DNA of 64,000 nucleotides from Agathobaculum ammoniilyticum (GCF_025567315.1 NZ_JAOQJE010000002.1:1-64000), one strand, 5' to 3'. Counted from the stretch's first letter, positions 9,424 through 19,198 are shown. Numbers and translations are program-made. The notes: a model not told the origin generated them from the letters alone.

Positions 9424-10254
9424 TTACCGGTAAAATGATGGGAAATGGCGGTAGCTGCGGTCCTCCTCCAGATCATGCGAAAAAATCAGCTTAGCCTGGT
9501 ATTCCCGCTCGAGCCTGCGCAGGCGTCTGACGCTTTTTTCATAGCCCAGACTGTCGTACAGGATGGTGGTCGGCCTGGTCGGCGGGCCGTAATTGAGGCG
9601 GCAGGAGCAGGCGTCGTTCGGAAACAGGTAGTTCCCGTTTTCCGCCTCCAACAGCAGCACCGCAACCGCCGGCGTGTGTCCGGACATCAGGAACAGCCGG
9701 ACGCCTGGGAACAGCTCGACGTCCTCCTCAAGCAGGTGATAGGTAATCCCGCCCGCGGTGACGACGCTGCGCCAATAGGGGGAGGTGGTCTTCCGCTCCT
9801 CGTCATTGGTCAGTGCGGAGAGGCAGGCATACGCAAAATCCTCTCGGGGTACATACACGTTCTGCGCTGCTTTGGTACCCTTGAAAAACTTGATGCCGCC
9901 CGCGTGGTCATAATGCATATGGGACAAAATAATACAGGAAATATCCGAAAGCTCGATGCCGTGCCTGGGTAATATCCGATCGACATAATCCTCCCGTTCC
10001 ATGCGGGGCTGGAAATATTCCTTCCAGTAATCCGGACGGGGGATGCCGTCTTCCCCGTCTGGGAAATCGCCAACATCATACAGGATATAGCCAGCCTCCG
10101 GATGGCGGATCAGGATAAACGACGCGGGAAACTCGGAGAACACGCTCTCCGTCCGCGGCTGGTGCGCGGTCGCCGGATTGGGTACCGCCACGTTAAAGGC
10201 CGGATCGTTCCAGATCGACCCATACCGGATGATGGCAAATTCAAGTCCTTTCAT
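9424..10254 (-). CDS. MBL-fold metallo-hydrolase, N-acyl-homoserine-lactonase-like
   Basis: The 276-residue protein carries the metallo-beta-lactamase motif HMHYDH (about residues 111-116), a later metal-ligand His in SGHTPA, an Asp in FPNDA and a final SHD near residue 258. This layout fits the AiiA/AttM-like lactonase branch. AAAGGAG precedes ATG 10254. It is the last gene of the leftward sugar ABC transporter operon, 25 bases after the second permease. A sugar-lactone or ester hydrolase acting on the imported compound is therefore more likely than quorum quenching. Its substrate is unknown. A relative lies at 32065-32844. Confidence 0.85.
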   Translation of the reverse strand: MKGLEFAIIRYGSIWNDPAFNVAVPNPATAHQPRTESVFSEFPASFILIRHPEAGYILYDVGDFPDGEDGIPRPDYWKEYFQPRMEREDYVDRILPRHGIELSDISCIILSHMHYDHAGGIKFFKGTKAAQNVYVPREDFAYACLSALTNDEERKTTSPYWRSVVTAGGITYHLLEEDVELFPGVRLFLMSGHTPAVAVLLLEAENGNYLFPNDACSCRLNYGPPTRPTTILYDSLGYEKSVRRLRRLEREYQAKLIFSHDLEEDRSYRHFPSFYR

Positions 10255-10279
10255 TTGTTTTGCTCCTTTATGCAGGGGG

Positions 10280-11233
10280 TTAGTCGTCTTTCTTCATTCC
10301 GCTGAGCAGCAGGCCCACCAGGATGATTACACCTTGGATGATATTCTGGTCCCCTGCGTCCATGTTGAGTACCGCGATCAGGCTGGACATGACCACCATG
10401 AACAGGCTGGCGAGTATGGTGCCGAAAATGCTGCCCTTGCCGCCGGTGAACGCCGCGCCGCCGAGCAGCGCGACCGCGATCGAGCGCGTCTGGTAGTCCT
10501 CGCCGAGCTGCAGGCTGGCGGTGCCGATATAGGCGGATATCTGCAGCCCTGCAAGCGCGGCAAACAGGCCGCAGAGCACATAGCAGGTCAATTGTATCCG
10601 CACTGGATCAACGCCCGACTGGTACACTGCCATTGGATTGACGCCGGTCGCCATGATATACCGTCCGATCGGCAGGAAACGCATGACCAGTATCACCACC
10701 GCCGCTATCACCAGCCAGACGATTGCGGCCATCGGTATCTTTCCGGCAAAGCCGGTACCCAGAAAACGGAAGTTATCCGGAATCGAGCCTTTCGGCGAGC
10801 CGCCGCTGTACAGCAGCGTCACGCCCAGCAGCAGCGTGCTCATGCCCAATGTAACCACAAAGCTCGGCATATGCATGACCGCGCACAGGAAGCCGTTGAC
10901 CAGACCCACCACCATGCCGATGCACAGGCATAACAGCGCGACCGGCACGGCGCGGGACGGGTCGTTCATCATCATCTGCGCGGCAACCACGTCGATCAGC
11001 ACCATGACTGCCGCGACCGACAGATCCAGCCCGCCGATCATCATAACGATGGTCTGGCCGATCGCGACCAGGATCATCGGCGCCGCCTGTCGGGTAAAGT
11101 CAAGCAGGTGCGCCGGCTTGACCGAGTTCGGGGACACAAAGCCCAGTATCACCACCAGCAGGAGCAGGCCCCAGAAAATGATGGGAACGTTCAGCCTGGC
11201 AAAGCGGTCTTTCCATTTTATGCTTTTTTCCAT
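10280..11233 (-). CDS. Sugar ABC transporter permease, RbsC family (second)
   Basis: A membrane protein of about 317 residues with roughly eight to ten hydrophobic segments and the BPD_transp_2 pattern (GLDLSVAAVMVLIDVVAA, LLGGAAFTGGKGSIFGT). I start it at ATG 11233, preceded by AGGGCGG; GTG 11248, overlapping the upstream stop, is an alternative. It follows a different RbsC-like permease directly. The channel is therefore probably a heterodimer, as in Lsr (AI-2) or YtfT/YjfF (galactofuranose) systems, rather than the RbsC homodimer. Confidence 0.92.
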   Translation of the reverse strand: MEKSIKWKDRFARLNVPIIFWGLLLLVVILGFVSPNSVKPAHLLDFTRQAAPMILVAIGQTIVMMIGGLDLSVAAVMVLIDVVAAQMMMNDPSRAVPVALLCLCIGMVVGLVNGFLCAVMHMPSFVVTLGMSTLLLGVTLLYSGGSPKGSIPDNFRFLGTGFAGKIPMAAIVWLVIAAVVILVMRFLPIGRYIMATGVNPMAVYQSGVDPVRIQLTCYVLCGLFAALAGLQISAYIGTASLQLGEDYQTRSIAVALLGGAAFTGGKGSIFGTILASLFMVVMSSLIAVLNMDAGDQNIIQGVIILVGLLLSGMKKDD

Positions 11234-11244
11234 TTGCACCGCCC

Positions 11245-12192
11245 TCACCCTTTCTGCTTATCCTTGATTGAGAATACCAGCACCGTGACCAGCAGGATTA
11301 AGCCCTTGAAAACATACTGATAATACGAGCTGACGCCGACCATGTTCAGGATATTGCTGATTCCGGTCAGGATAAAGGTCGAGGCCAACAGGCCCACGAT
11401 ATTGCCCTGGCCCCCGAACAGGCTCACGCCGCCCAGTACGCACACGGTCACGGAATCCATACTGTAGGTCTCGCCCAGCGTGGCGTCGCCCGAGCCCATG
11501 CGCGCGGCGACGCAAATGCCGCCCACCGCCGCCAGGACCGAGCACAGGATATGCGCCTGCATGCGCACCCGCCCGACCGGTATGCCGGAAAGTGCGGCGG
11601 TCGTCGGGTTGCCACCGACCGCATACAGATTCCGTCCCAGACGGCGGCTGCCCAGCAGCCAGACCAGCAGCGCGCCGGCCACCGCCCACAGCAGCACCGC
11701 GTGCGGGAAAATGCCGATCCGCCCGAACAGCAGATCCATGAATTCATAGGGGATCGACCCGCCCGGTACGGGCCGGATTTTGAGCGCGACGCCGTTGACG
11801 ATGCACATGGTGGACAGCGTCATGATAAACGGCGGGATGCGCAGGCGCACGATGCCGAAGCCGTTGAACACACCGACCAGCGCGCCCGCGGCCAGCGTAA
11901 GGAGGATATTGAGCAGGATACCCGCCGCGCCGCCGGACAGCTCCAGCGACATGATCGCGGTAGACATGCTGACCACCGCGCCGACCGACAGGTCAATGCC
12001 CGCCAGCAGTATGGTCAGCACCTGGCCGAGCGCCACGATGCCAAGCCCCACCGCCTGCTCCATGATGTTGCCGAGGTTGATTCCGGTCAGGAAGCGCGGA
12101 GAGGATACCGCGCCCACCACCGCAACGGCCAGCAGGATCGCGTAAACGATAAACAGATTGTCATGCCTTTTGATAAACGCACGCAGATTCAT
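11245..12192 (-). CDS. Sugar ABC transporter permease, RbsC family (first)
   Basis: The 315-residue multi-spanning protein has the family signatures GIDLSVGAVVSMSTAIM and VLGGVSLFGGQGNIVG. ATG 12192 overlaps the stop of the ATPase gene (ATGA), and AAGGAGG precedes it. It pairs with the next permease to form the membrane channel of the furanose-type importer. Confidence 0.93.
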   Translation of the reverse strand: MNLRAFIKRHDNLFIVYAILLAVAVVGAVSSPRFLTGINLGNIMEQAVGLGIVALGQVLTILLAGIDLSVGAVVSMSTAIMSLELSGGAAGILLNILLTLAAGALVGVFNGFGIVRLRIPPFIMTLSTMCIVNGVALKIRPVPGGSIPYEFMDLLFGRIGIFPHAVLLWAVAGALLVWLLGSRRLGRNLYAVGGNPTTAALSGIPVGRVRMQAHILCSVLAAVGGICVAARMGSGDATLGETYSMDSVTVCVLGGVSLFGGQGNIVGLLASTFILTGISNILNMVGVSSYYQYVFKGLILLVTVLVFSIKDKQKG

Positions 12193-13706
12193 ACCGCCGC
12201 CTCCTTCGCCACGCCCGTCGCAAGGCGCATCACGCTTTCCTCGGTCGCGTCCGCCGCTGCAAGCTCGCCGCTGATGCCGCCGCCGTAAACAACCAGGATG
12301 CGGTCGCTGACATTGAGCACCTCCATCAGGTCGCTTGATAACATCACGACTGCGACCTGTTCCTCGCGCGCCAGCTTTTTGAGCAGCGTATAAATCTCGA
12401 TCTTTGCCGCCACGTCGATGCCGCGCGTGGGCTCATGCACCAAAAGGACCTTGGGTGCGGGCGACAGGCATTTCCCGAGCAATACCTTCTGCTGGTTGCC
12501 GCCGGACAGCTTTCGCACCAGCTTGGCCGAGCTTTCCGCCTTAATGTTCATCAGCTCCATGTAGCGCTGCGTTTCCTGCCGTTCCGCCTGCACGGTGAGG
12601 AACGGTCCGGTCTTCAGCCTGCGGAATACCGGCAGGCTGATGTTGCGATAGATCGGCAGGTCCAGGCACAAGCCCTCGTTCTTCCGGTCATCGGTCAGGA
12701 AGGTGACGCCGTGCGCCATCGCCTCCCTGGTGCTGCGGATACGGACCTCCTGCCCGTCAATAAAGATTTTCCCCGCGGCCAGCCGGTGCAGCCCAAACAG
12801 CGCACGCAGCAGCTCCCGCTGTCCCTGTCCCTCCAGTCCGGTCACGCCGAGTATCTCTCCCGCGCGGACGGAAAAACTTGCCGGCCCCTTGCCGGGCGCA
12901 ATCACCAGGCCTTCGGCCTGCAGCCGTACCTCTCCCGCCGCCGCCTCGTCGCGCGGCGGGAAAATATTATCCAGCTTGCGGCCGACCATCAGGCTAACCA
13001 CCTCGTCCTTTGTCGTCTCCTCCGTGCGCAGGGTCGCGGCCATAACACCGTCCTTGAGCACGGTAATACGGTCCGAGATATCAAACACCTCGTTTAGGCG
13101 GTGGGATATGTAAATGATCGTCCGTCCTTCGTCCCGCAGCCGACGCATGGCTGCGAACAGCGAGCTTACCTCTACCGGCGTGAGCGCCGCGGTCGGCTCG
13201 TCCATAATGATGATCTGGGTATCCAGCTCGATCGCTTTCATGATCTCGACCATCTGCTGCTGCGCCACCGTCAGGCTGCACACCGGCGCATCCGGTTCCA
13301 GCTCCATGCGCATCATGCGGGACAGCTCCTCTGTACGCCGCCGCATGGCTGGAAAATCAAGGTTCCCACCCTTTTTCCGCAGTTGACGCCCTAAAAAGAT
13401 ATTTTCCGCGATGCTCATGTGCGGCACCAGATTAAATTCCTGATGGATGATGCTGACGCCCGCCTGCTGCGCCTGCAGCGTGCCGGTGAATTTGACTGGC
13501 TTGCCGTTCAGGTACAGCTCGCCCGACGTCGGCTGGTAGACGCCGGAAAAAATACGCATCAGCGTGGATTTTCCGGCACCGTTTTCCCCAACGAGGGTAT
13601 GGATCTCGCCGGACGTACAGCTAAAGTTTACATGATCAAGCACCAGGTTATCGTAAAACGATTTGCAGATGTCCTTAGCTTCGAGAACCGTCTGTCGCAA
13701 ATCCAT
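12189..13706 (-). CDS. Sugar ABC transporter ATPase with two fused nucleotide-binding domains, RbsA/MglA family
   Basis: 505 residues with two ABC domains. The first has a full Walker A (GENGAGKST near residue 39), LTVAQQQMVEI at the signature position and IIMDEPTAALTP. The second has the family's degenerate Walker A (GLEGQGQRE) but a full LSGGNQQKV signature (about residue 404). That asymmetry is normal for RbsA/MglA/XylG. It powers uptake with the two permeases and the binding protein encoded just upstream. Confidence 0.94.
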   Translation of the reverse strand: MDLRQTVLEAKDICKSFYDNLVLDHVNFSCTSGEIHTLVGENGAGKSTLMRIFSGVYQPTSGELYLNGKPVKFTGTLQAQQAGVSIIHQEFNLVPHMSIAENIFLGRQLRKKGGNLDFPAMRRRTEELSRMMRMELEPDAPVCSLTVAQQQMVEIMKAIELDTQIIIMDEPTAALTPVEVSSLFAAMRRLRDEGRTIIYISHRLNEVFDISDRITVLKDGVMAATLRTEETTKDEVVSLMVGRKLDNIFPPRDEAAAGEVRLQAEGLVIAPGKGPASFSVRAGEILGVTGLEGQGQRELLRALFGLHRLAAGKIFIDGQEVRIRSTREAMAHGVTFLTDDRKNEGLCLDLPIYRNISLPVFRRLKTGPFLTVQAERQETQRYMELMNIKAESSAKLVRKLSGGNQQKVLLGKCLSPAPKVLLVHEPTRGIDVAAKIEIYTLLKKLAREEQVAVVMLSSDLMEVLNVSDRILVVYGGGISGELAAADATEESVMRLATGVAKEAAV

Positions 13707-13724
13707 TCCCTCTCTTCCTGTCAG

Positions 13725-14840
13725 TCACTCAAGATAGTACTGGTCCGCTACCTCCTTGGGCATCTTGGTGTTGCACCAATAGGCATCCGAGTATTCCGGC
13801 CGGACATACTGGTCAATATCGGCGTCGGTAATCGTCGGCACCGGAATATAGTTGTACTTTTCGATCGGCTCGCCGGCCAGCGCCTTGAGCGCGGCCTCAA
13901 GCGCGACCTCGCCCTGCCAAGCGGCATCGCTCGCCGCGATGGACTTGAAGCCTTCGGACTGCGCTTCTTTCCACAGCTTGAGGAAACCGTTGCTGTCCTC
14001 GCCGGTCATCGGTACCAGCGGGCGTCCTGCCGCCTGGAACGCTTCGATCGCGCCTTGCGTCATGGCACCGCCCTGCGACCATACGCCGTCAATATCCGGA
14101 TAGGCCGCGAGCGCCTGCTCGGTCGCCTGCTTGCCCTTGTCATAGGCCCAGTCGGCATAATAGGTGGCGAGGATATTGATGTTCTTGCCGCCGTCCGGCA
14201 GCTCGTCCAGCGCTTTTTGCAGCCCTTGGTGGCGCATCTCGCCAACACCCGCGCCGGCCGTGCCGTCCAGAACGATGATGTTGCCCTTGCCATCCAGCTC
14301 ATTGAGCAGCCATTTGCCCATAACATAGCCGAACTCGATCGCGTCCGTACCCACATAGCCGGTAAACGCACTCTCGTCCTCTACCTCGGAGTTGAAGACA
14401 ATGACCGGTATGCCCTGGTCGATCGCTTTCCTGGTCACCGCGTTGGTGGCGGTCGTGGAGCCCGGCGCGACCAGCAGCGCATCGATGCCGCGCGCCATCA
14501 GGTCCTGAATATCGGATACCTGCTTGGAGGTATCGCCGCCCGCGTCCGTCGTATACAGGGTCACGCCCGCCTGCTCGGCCGCGTATTCCAGCTCGCGCAC
14601 CATCTGCACGCGGAACGTGTTGACCACCGAGATGTTGGAAAAGCCAATGGTATACGGCCCGTCCTTCTTGAACTGCGAGGTATCCACCATGCCCTCGCCC
14701 ACATCCGTGGTTTCGGCCTGGGCGTCACCCATATCCTCATCGGTCTGGCCGCCTGTTGTCTGGCCGCCGTTACCGCAGGCGGTCAGGGTCAGCATGCCCG
14801 CCAGCAGCAGGCTCAGTAATGATAGCATTCTCTTTTTCAT
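13725..14840 (-). CDS. Sugar-binding lipoprotein of the ABC importer, RbsB-like
   Basis: The 371-residue protein has a lipoprotein signal (LAGMLTLTACGN, lipobox Cys near 22), an acidic/Gln-rich linker and a periplasmic-binding-protein type I fold (YTIGFSNISVVNTFRVQMV, VSDIQDLMARGIDALLVAPG). AAGGAGG precedes ATG 14840. It is the first gene of the leftward operon (binding protein, ATPase, permease, permease, MBL hydrolase). The ligand is probably a pentose, hexose or furanose. The divergent sensor system upstream has the same fold and probably controls this operon. Confidence 0.92.
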   Translation of the reverse strand: MKKRMLSLLSLLLAGMLTLTACGNGGQTTGGQTDEDMGDAQAETTDVGEGMVDTSQFKKDGPYTIGFSNISVVNTFRVQMVRELEYAAEQAGVTLYTTDAGGDTSKQVSDIQDLMARGIDALLVAPGSTTATNAVTRKAIDQGIPVIVFNSEVEDESAFTGYVGTDAIEFGYVMGKWLLNELDGKGNIIVLDGTAGAGVGEMRHQGLQKALDELPDGGKNINILATYYADWAYDKGKQATEQALAAYPDIDGVWSQGGAMTQGAIEAFQAAGRPLVPMTGEDSNGFLKLWKEAQSEGFKSIAASDAAWQGEVALEAALKALAGEPIEKYNYIPVPTITDADIDQYVRPEYSDAYWCNTKMPKEVADQYYLE

Positions 14841-15204
14841 AATATTGCCTCCTTATCTCTTGTCTCTTTCTTCTCCGTCTCCTGTCGGATCGCAGTTTTA
14901 GTATAAGGGTCAGTTCCCCGCATGGAAATGCACAAACTTACGAGAAATTTTCGCAGCCCGCCCCACTAACAAAAAAATATCAGAAAAATTCGTACCTCCT
15001 CCATTTTCCGCATTATTTTTTCTACATTCCCCATTTATTTTTCGTATTTTTTGCAAATATACAACATTTTCCTACACAATGCACCCATGCGGAATTTGTT
15101 TCCAGTTGCAACAGCCTCCGGTTTCCGATATGATTTTTTATTATGGTATACTGTTGCGGCCGCGCGTTTTATCCGCTGCGCCGGACGGAAATGGAGGAAT
15201 GCTC
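14841..15204. promoter_or_regulatory. Divergent regulatory gap between sugar ABC operon and its sensor genes
   Basis: A 364-base gap with no coding signal. The left half is AT-rich and must hold the promoter and activator site of the ABC operon. A rightward promoter candidate (TTGCAA 15106-15111, 17 bp, TATGAT 15129-15134) lies about 70 bases before the sensor start. I see no strong palindrome. Confidence 0.5.
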
Positions 15205-16182
15205 ATGCCGGTCAGAAAACCGCTCCTGCTCGCGATCGCCGCGATTGTCGCCGGCATGCTGCTGGTGGAAAGCGTGATCCTGTTCCAGCCCTCCGGCCGC
15301 GGCACGGCCACGCCTGACGTTGTGATCGGCCTTGTGCTGACCGACTGCGAGGACGACTGGAAGCAGCAGATGTACGACAGCATCCAGCAGGCCGCGCGCC
15401 GCAGCCATATCCAGGTAACCACCATCCAGACCGCGCGCACGCAGGCCGACCAGATCGACGCGATCCGCACGCTCCTGGTTTACCGGACGAATGCCATCAT
15501 CTTTTCCCCGGTAATGGAAAACGGCTGGGAATACATCCTGTCCGAAGCCGCAGAGGCTGAAATCCCGCTGATTACGATTAACGAGCGTCTGTCCCAATCC
15601 GCCGCGGGCGGCCCGCAGGATAGCGCCTGTCAGGTCTACCATGTCGGCTTCGACTATTACGCCCTGTCCGGACAGCTTGCGGCAACGCTGTGCCAGAGCG
15701 GCAGCGACGGGTTCCAGCTCGTCCAGCTCGGCGGCACGGTAGCCTCCTCGGCGGCGCACGATATCTCGGACGGGTTTCAGGATTCGCTTTCCCAAAGCAG
15801 CCAATACCGTCTCTGCTTCAGCGTGGGCGGGGATTATATGCGCTCGCGCGCCTATGAGCTGATCCGCTCCCTGCTGCGCAACGAATATGAATTCGACACC
15901 GTGCTGTCCTATAACGATGGAATGACGCTCGGCGTGATCGACGCGCTCGAGGCAAACGGCCTGCGGCCGGGCAGCGACGTGCGTATATTTTCCCTCGGCG
16001 GCGGGGAAAGCGTGATGCAGGCCTTTTCCGATGGCAAAATCAACGCGCTCGGCCAGTGCGACCTCACCGATTTCGGCACAACGGTCATCGATCTGGTCTG
16101 GATGCTGGAACAAGGCGGGTCGCCCGCTGAGAACACGCTTCTCCCCGGGACCCTGCTGGTCAACGGAGGGATCGGGCCATGA
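15205..16182 (+). CDS. Membrane-anchored sugar-binding sensor protein (XylFII-like)
   Basis: The 325-residue protein starts at ATG 15205, 7 bases after GGAGG. A single N-terminal hydrophobic helix (LLLAIAAIVAGMLLVESVIL) precedes a type I periplasmic-binding fold (VVIGLVLTDCEDDWKQQMY, DAIRTLLVYRTNAIIFSP). No lipobox Cys is evident, so the helix probably stays as an anchor. Its stop overlaps the histidine kinase start (ATGA). This order matches three-component systems such as XylFII-LytS-YesN, where the binding protein detects the sugar outside and signals to the kinase. Confidence 0.85.
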   Translation: MPVRKPLLLAIAAIVAGMLLVESVILFQPSGRGTATPDVVIGLVLTDCEDDWKQQMYDSIQQAARRSHIQVTTIQTARTQADQIDAIRTLLVYRTNAIIFSPVMENGWEYILSEAAEAEIPLITINERLSQSAAGGPQDSACQVYHVGFDYYALSGQLAATLCQSGSDGFQLVQLGGTVASSAAHDISDGFQDSLSQSSQYRLCFSVGGDYMRSRAYELIRSLLRNEYEFDTVLSYNDGMTLGVIDALEANGLRPGSDVRIFSLGGGESVMQAFSDGKINALGQCDLTDFGTTVIDLVWMLEQGGSPAENTLLPGTLLVNGGIGP

Positions 16183-17597
16183 AAAAACAGCAGAGCATTC
16201 AGCGCCGCCTGCATTCCTCTTATCTGTTCATCGTGGGCCTGCTGTCCGTGCCGACCGTACTTCTGCTCCTGTTCCTGCTTCCCACGACCGCGCGTTACCA
16301 CCAGCATATCAACTATATCTCGGATGCGCGCGCCATCGTCGATCTGTCCGGCGCCCGCCTGGAAAGCGAGCTTTGGGATATCGTTGCCGGAAACCAGGCT
16401 TACCAGGCAGGAGCGCAGGAGCACATCATGGATGAGATCTCCACCCGCCTGGACCGCCTGCTTTACGAAACCGAAATCTATGAAAGCCGCCAGCAGGTAG
16501 AGGCCGCCGTGCGGCTCGTGGATACGATGTCCTCCTATATGGAGGAGCTGGGCGCACCCTCCTACCGCCATTCGGTCATGTATTCCAACGAGCAGATCCT
16601 GCGCGAGATCCGAAGCGTGTCCGACCTGCTCCACACGGTCCTACAGGAGTATATTTTCATTGAGATCGGCGTGATCTCGGATATCAACGGACAGTTGCGC
16701 TCCTGCTCGATCGCAATCACCTTTCTCGCCGCACTGCTGCTGCTGGTGATCATCATGGCGGCGGTGGATTCCTGCCGGTCGGTGCAGCGGGACATCCGCG
16801 AGCCGATCGGCAGGCTGGAGGCCATGTCGGTCCAGCTCGCGGCGGGCAATCTGGAGGCGCGCGCCGCGCCGCCCTCCGTATCCGAGCTGGACACCCTGAC
16901 CCGCAGCCTCAACACCATGGCCGACCAGCTTGACGAGCTGATCGAGAACCGCATTGCGGACCAGCGCAGTCTGCGCAAAGCAGAAATGCGCACCCTGCAG
17001 GCGCAGATCACCCCGCATTTTATTTATAACACGCTGGATACGATCGTCTGGCTGGCACAGCAGAAGGAAAATCAGGCGGTCGTGGATATCACTATGGCGC
17101 TGACCCAGTTTTTCCGTATCTCGCTGAGCGGCGGCAGCGACTATATCACTGTCGGCCAGGAGCTGTCCCATGTGGAAAGCTATCTGAAAATACAGGCCGT
17201 GCGCTATGAAAGCATCATGCAGTACCGCATCGATGTGGAGGCGTCGCTCGCCCCCTGTCCCATACTCAAGCTGTTGCTTCAGCCCCTTGTGGAGAACGCG
17301 ATCTATCACGGCATCAAGAAAAAGCGGGGGCGCGGCCTGATCACTGTCACCGGCCGGCGCAATCCCGACCAGACCATGACGTTCTCAGTGTCGGATACCG
17401 GCATCGGCATGCCCGCGGAGCGGCTGGCAGAGGTGCGCGCGGCGCTGACCTCGGACGCCGGCCCGCAGGCCGGCTTCGGCCTGTACAACGTCAACCAGCG
17501 TATCCGCCTTTATTACAACAACTCCGGCCTGGATATTCAAAGCGCCTACCGGTCCGGCACGACCATATCATTCACCATCCCCTGCCGTATGGACTGA
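16179..17597 (+). CDS. Sensor histidine kinase, YesM/LytS-like
   Basis: 472 residues. Two membrane helices (about 17-37 and 175-195) flank an extracellular helical domain. A HAMP segment follows (REPIGRLEAMSVQLAAGNLE), then a PF06580-type kinase core with the phosphorylated His in ITPHFIYNTLD (about residue 284). The ATPase domain has LVENAIYHGI and DTGIGMP. It couples by overlap to the sugar-binding sensor upstream, and is followed 13 bases later by its response regulator. Confidence 0.93.
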   Translation: MKKQQSIQRRLHSSYLFIVGLLSVPTVLLLLFLLPTTARYHQHINYISDARAIVDLSGARLESELWDIVAGNQAYQAGAQEHIMDEISTRLDRLLYETEIYESRQQVEAAVRLVDTMSSYMEELGAPSYRHSVMYSNEQILREIRSVSDLLHTVLQEYIFIEIGVISDINGQLRSCSIAITFLAALLLLVIIMAAVDSCRSVQRDIREPIGRLEAMSVQLAAGNLEARAAPPSVSELDTLTRSLNTMADQLDELIENRIADQRSLRKAEMRTLQAQITPHFIYNTLDTIVWLAQQKENQAVVDITMALTQFFRISLSGGSDYITVGQELSHVESYLKIQAVRYESIMQYRIDVEASLAPCPILKLLLQPLVENAIYHGIKKKRGRGLITVTGRRNPDQTMTFSVSDTGIGMPAERLAEVRAALTSDAGPQAGFGLYNVNQRIRLYYNNSGLDIQSAYRSGTTISFTIPCRMD

Positions 17598-17610
17598 CGG
17601 AGGAAACACC

Positions 17611-19197
17611 ATGTATCAATTATTTATTGTGGACGACGAGGAGGTCGTGCGCAAAGGCATCCGCGAACTCCTGCAGAGCGCGGAAAACCAATACGCCATC
17701 TGCGGGGAAGCCTCGGATGGCGAGCTGGCCCTGCCCATGATCCAGGAGCTTAAGCCGGATATCCTGCTGACCGATATCCGCATGCCCTTTCTGGACGGCC
17801 TGGAGCTGTGCGAAATGATCCGCGCGAAAATGCCTTGGGTGCATATCCTCATTTTGAGCGGCCACGACGAATTTGAATACGCGCGCAAGGCGGTCTCGCT
17901 CGGCGTGGATGAATACATCCTCAAGCCGGTCACCATGCCGCAGCTTCTGGGAAGCCTGGAAAAGACCGCGCGCAAGATCGAGGAGGAGCGCGCCTCCTAT
18001 TTCACCGGCCTGGATACGGAAAACGCCTCCGCGCGCAAACGCGGTGTAATGGTCAGCCATTTCCTCAACGAGCTGCTGGATGAGGTCTTTTCCGCCTCGG
18101 ACGCGCTGGCGCGGGCGGAAAAGCTCGGCCTTTCGCTCGCCGCGCGGCAATATCTGATCTGCTGCCTGGACATCCGCTCGGATACAGGGGATGTTTCGGA
18201 AAGTCTGCTGCGCCGCCAATTCTGCCTGCTGCTCGGCCGCATGCTCGACGAACGGGAGGATATCCTGTGGTGCGGCCGCGGGGACGGCTTCCTCCTGCTG
18301 CTCAAGGCCGGAGAAAATGATGGACTCCTTGAAACCGCCTATGAAACCGCGCAGGCGCTCAAGCACGAGGCCGAACGCATGATGAACGCCAGCCTTTCCG
18401 CCGGCATCGGCTCGATCGTGCCGCGGCTGAGCGAGCTGCCGCGCTCCTATCAGGATGCCAGGCGCTCGCTCGGCGGGCTGGTCGGCCAGCCGCACGGCTC
18501 AATCCTCAGCGCGCTTGATCTGGAACACGGCCTGTTCCCCCAGTTCGATTTCACCGAAGCAGTCCCGCTTGCGGAACGGTTGCGCCACGTGTCGCAGGAG
18601 GATATCGATTTCCTGCTCGAGCACCACTTCGGCTCCGCGCGTGAGGAAAACGGCTCCAGCCTATTGTACCGGTATTACCTGCTGGCCGATCTGGTCGTTT
18701 CCTCCATGCGCCTGCTGCAGAGCATCGACGCGGAGCAGCCCGCCATCCTGCGGGACGCTGGAAACAGCGATACCCTGATGAAAGCTGTTGTGACCTATCC
18801 GGACACGCTTGCCTTTGCCCGCTCGCTGGTGGAGGCCGTCATCCTGCAGCGCGACCGCAAGCAGGGCGTGCGGTACGGGGAGGAGCTGCAACGCGCCAAG
18901 GACTATATCCGCCGGCATTTTGCGGACAACGACCTTTCGCTCAACACGGTGGCGGCCGAGGTGGGCTTCAGCCCCAACCATTTCAGCACGGTATTTTCCC
19001 AGCAGATGGGACAGACCTTTGTGGAATACCTGACGCGGTTCCGCGTCGAGCGGAGCAAACGCCTGCTGCGCGAGACCGACCTGCGGCTCGCCGACATCGC
19101 CTACGCCATCGGCTACAATGAGCCGCACTATTTCAGCTATATTTTTAAAAAATACACCGGCATATCGCCCAGTGTCTACCGGAAACAGGCGCAATAA
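17611..19197 (+). CDS. Response regulator with AraC-type DNA-binding domain, YesN-like
   Basis: 528 residues. The receiver domain (1-120) has acidic residues VDDEE, the phospho-acceptor Asp in LLTDIRMP (about residue 54) and the conserved Lys in LKPVT. A long middle region follows, then an AraC double helix-turn-helix (about 430-528: LSLNTVAAEVGFSPNHFSTVF, LADIAYAIGYNEPHYFSYIFKK). It is the output of the three-gene sensor and probably activates the divergent sugar importer operon at 9424-14840. Confidence 0.94.
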   Translation: MYQLFIVDDEEVVRKGIRELLQSAENQYAICGEASDGELALPMIQELKPDILLTDIRMPFLDGLELCEMIRAKMPWVHILILSGHDEFEYARKAVSLGVDEYILKPVTMPQLLGSLEKTARKIEEERASYFTGLDTENASARKRGVMVSHFLNELLDEVFSASDALARAEKLGLSLAARQYLICCLDIRSDTGDVSESLLRRQFCLLLGRMLDEREDILWCGRGDGFLLLLKAGENDGLLETAYETAQALKHEAERMMNASLSAGIGSIVPRLSELPRSYQDARRSLGGLVGQPHGSILSALDLEHGLFPQFDFTEAVPLAERLRHVSQEDIDFLLEHHFGSAREENGSSLLYRYYLLADLVVSSMRLLQSIDAEQPAILRDAGNSDTLMKAVVTYPDTLAFARSLVEAVILQRDRKQGVRYGEELQRAKDYIRRHFADNDLSLNTVAAEVGFSPNHFSTVFSQQMGQTFVEYLTRFRVERSKRLLRETDLRLADIAYAIGYNEPHYFSYIFKKYTGISPSVYRKQAQ

Positions 19198-19198
19198 A

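Noticed and set aside
9424..10254. Quorum-quenching lactonase as firm call
   Set aside because: The HxHxDH family is broad; operon context with a sugar importer points to sugar-lactone or ester hydrolysis, so only a lactonase-like label is given.
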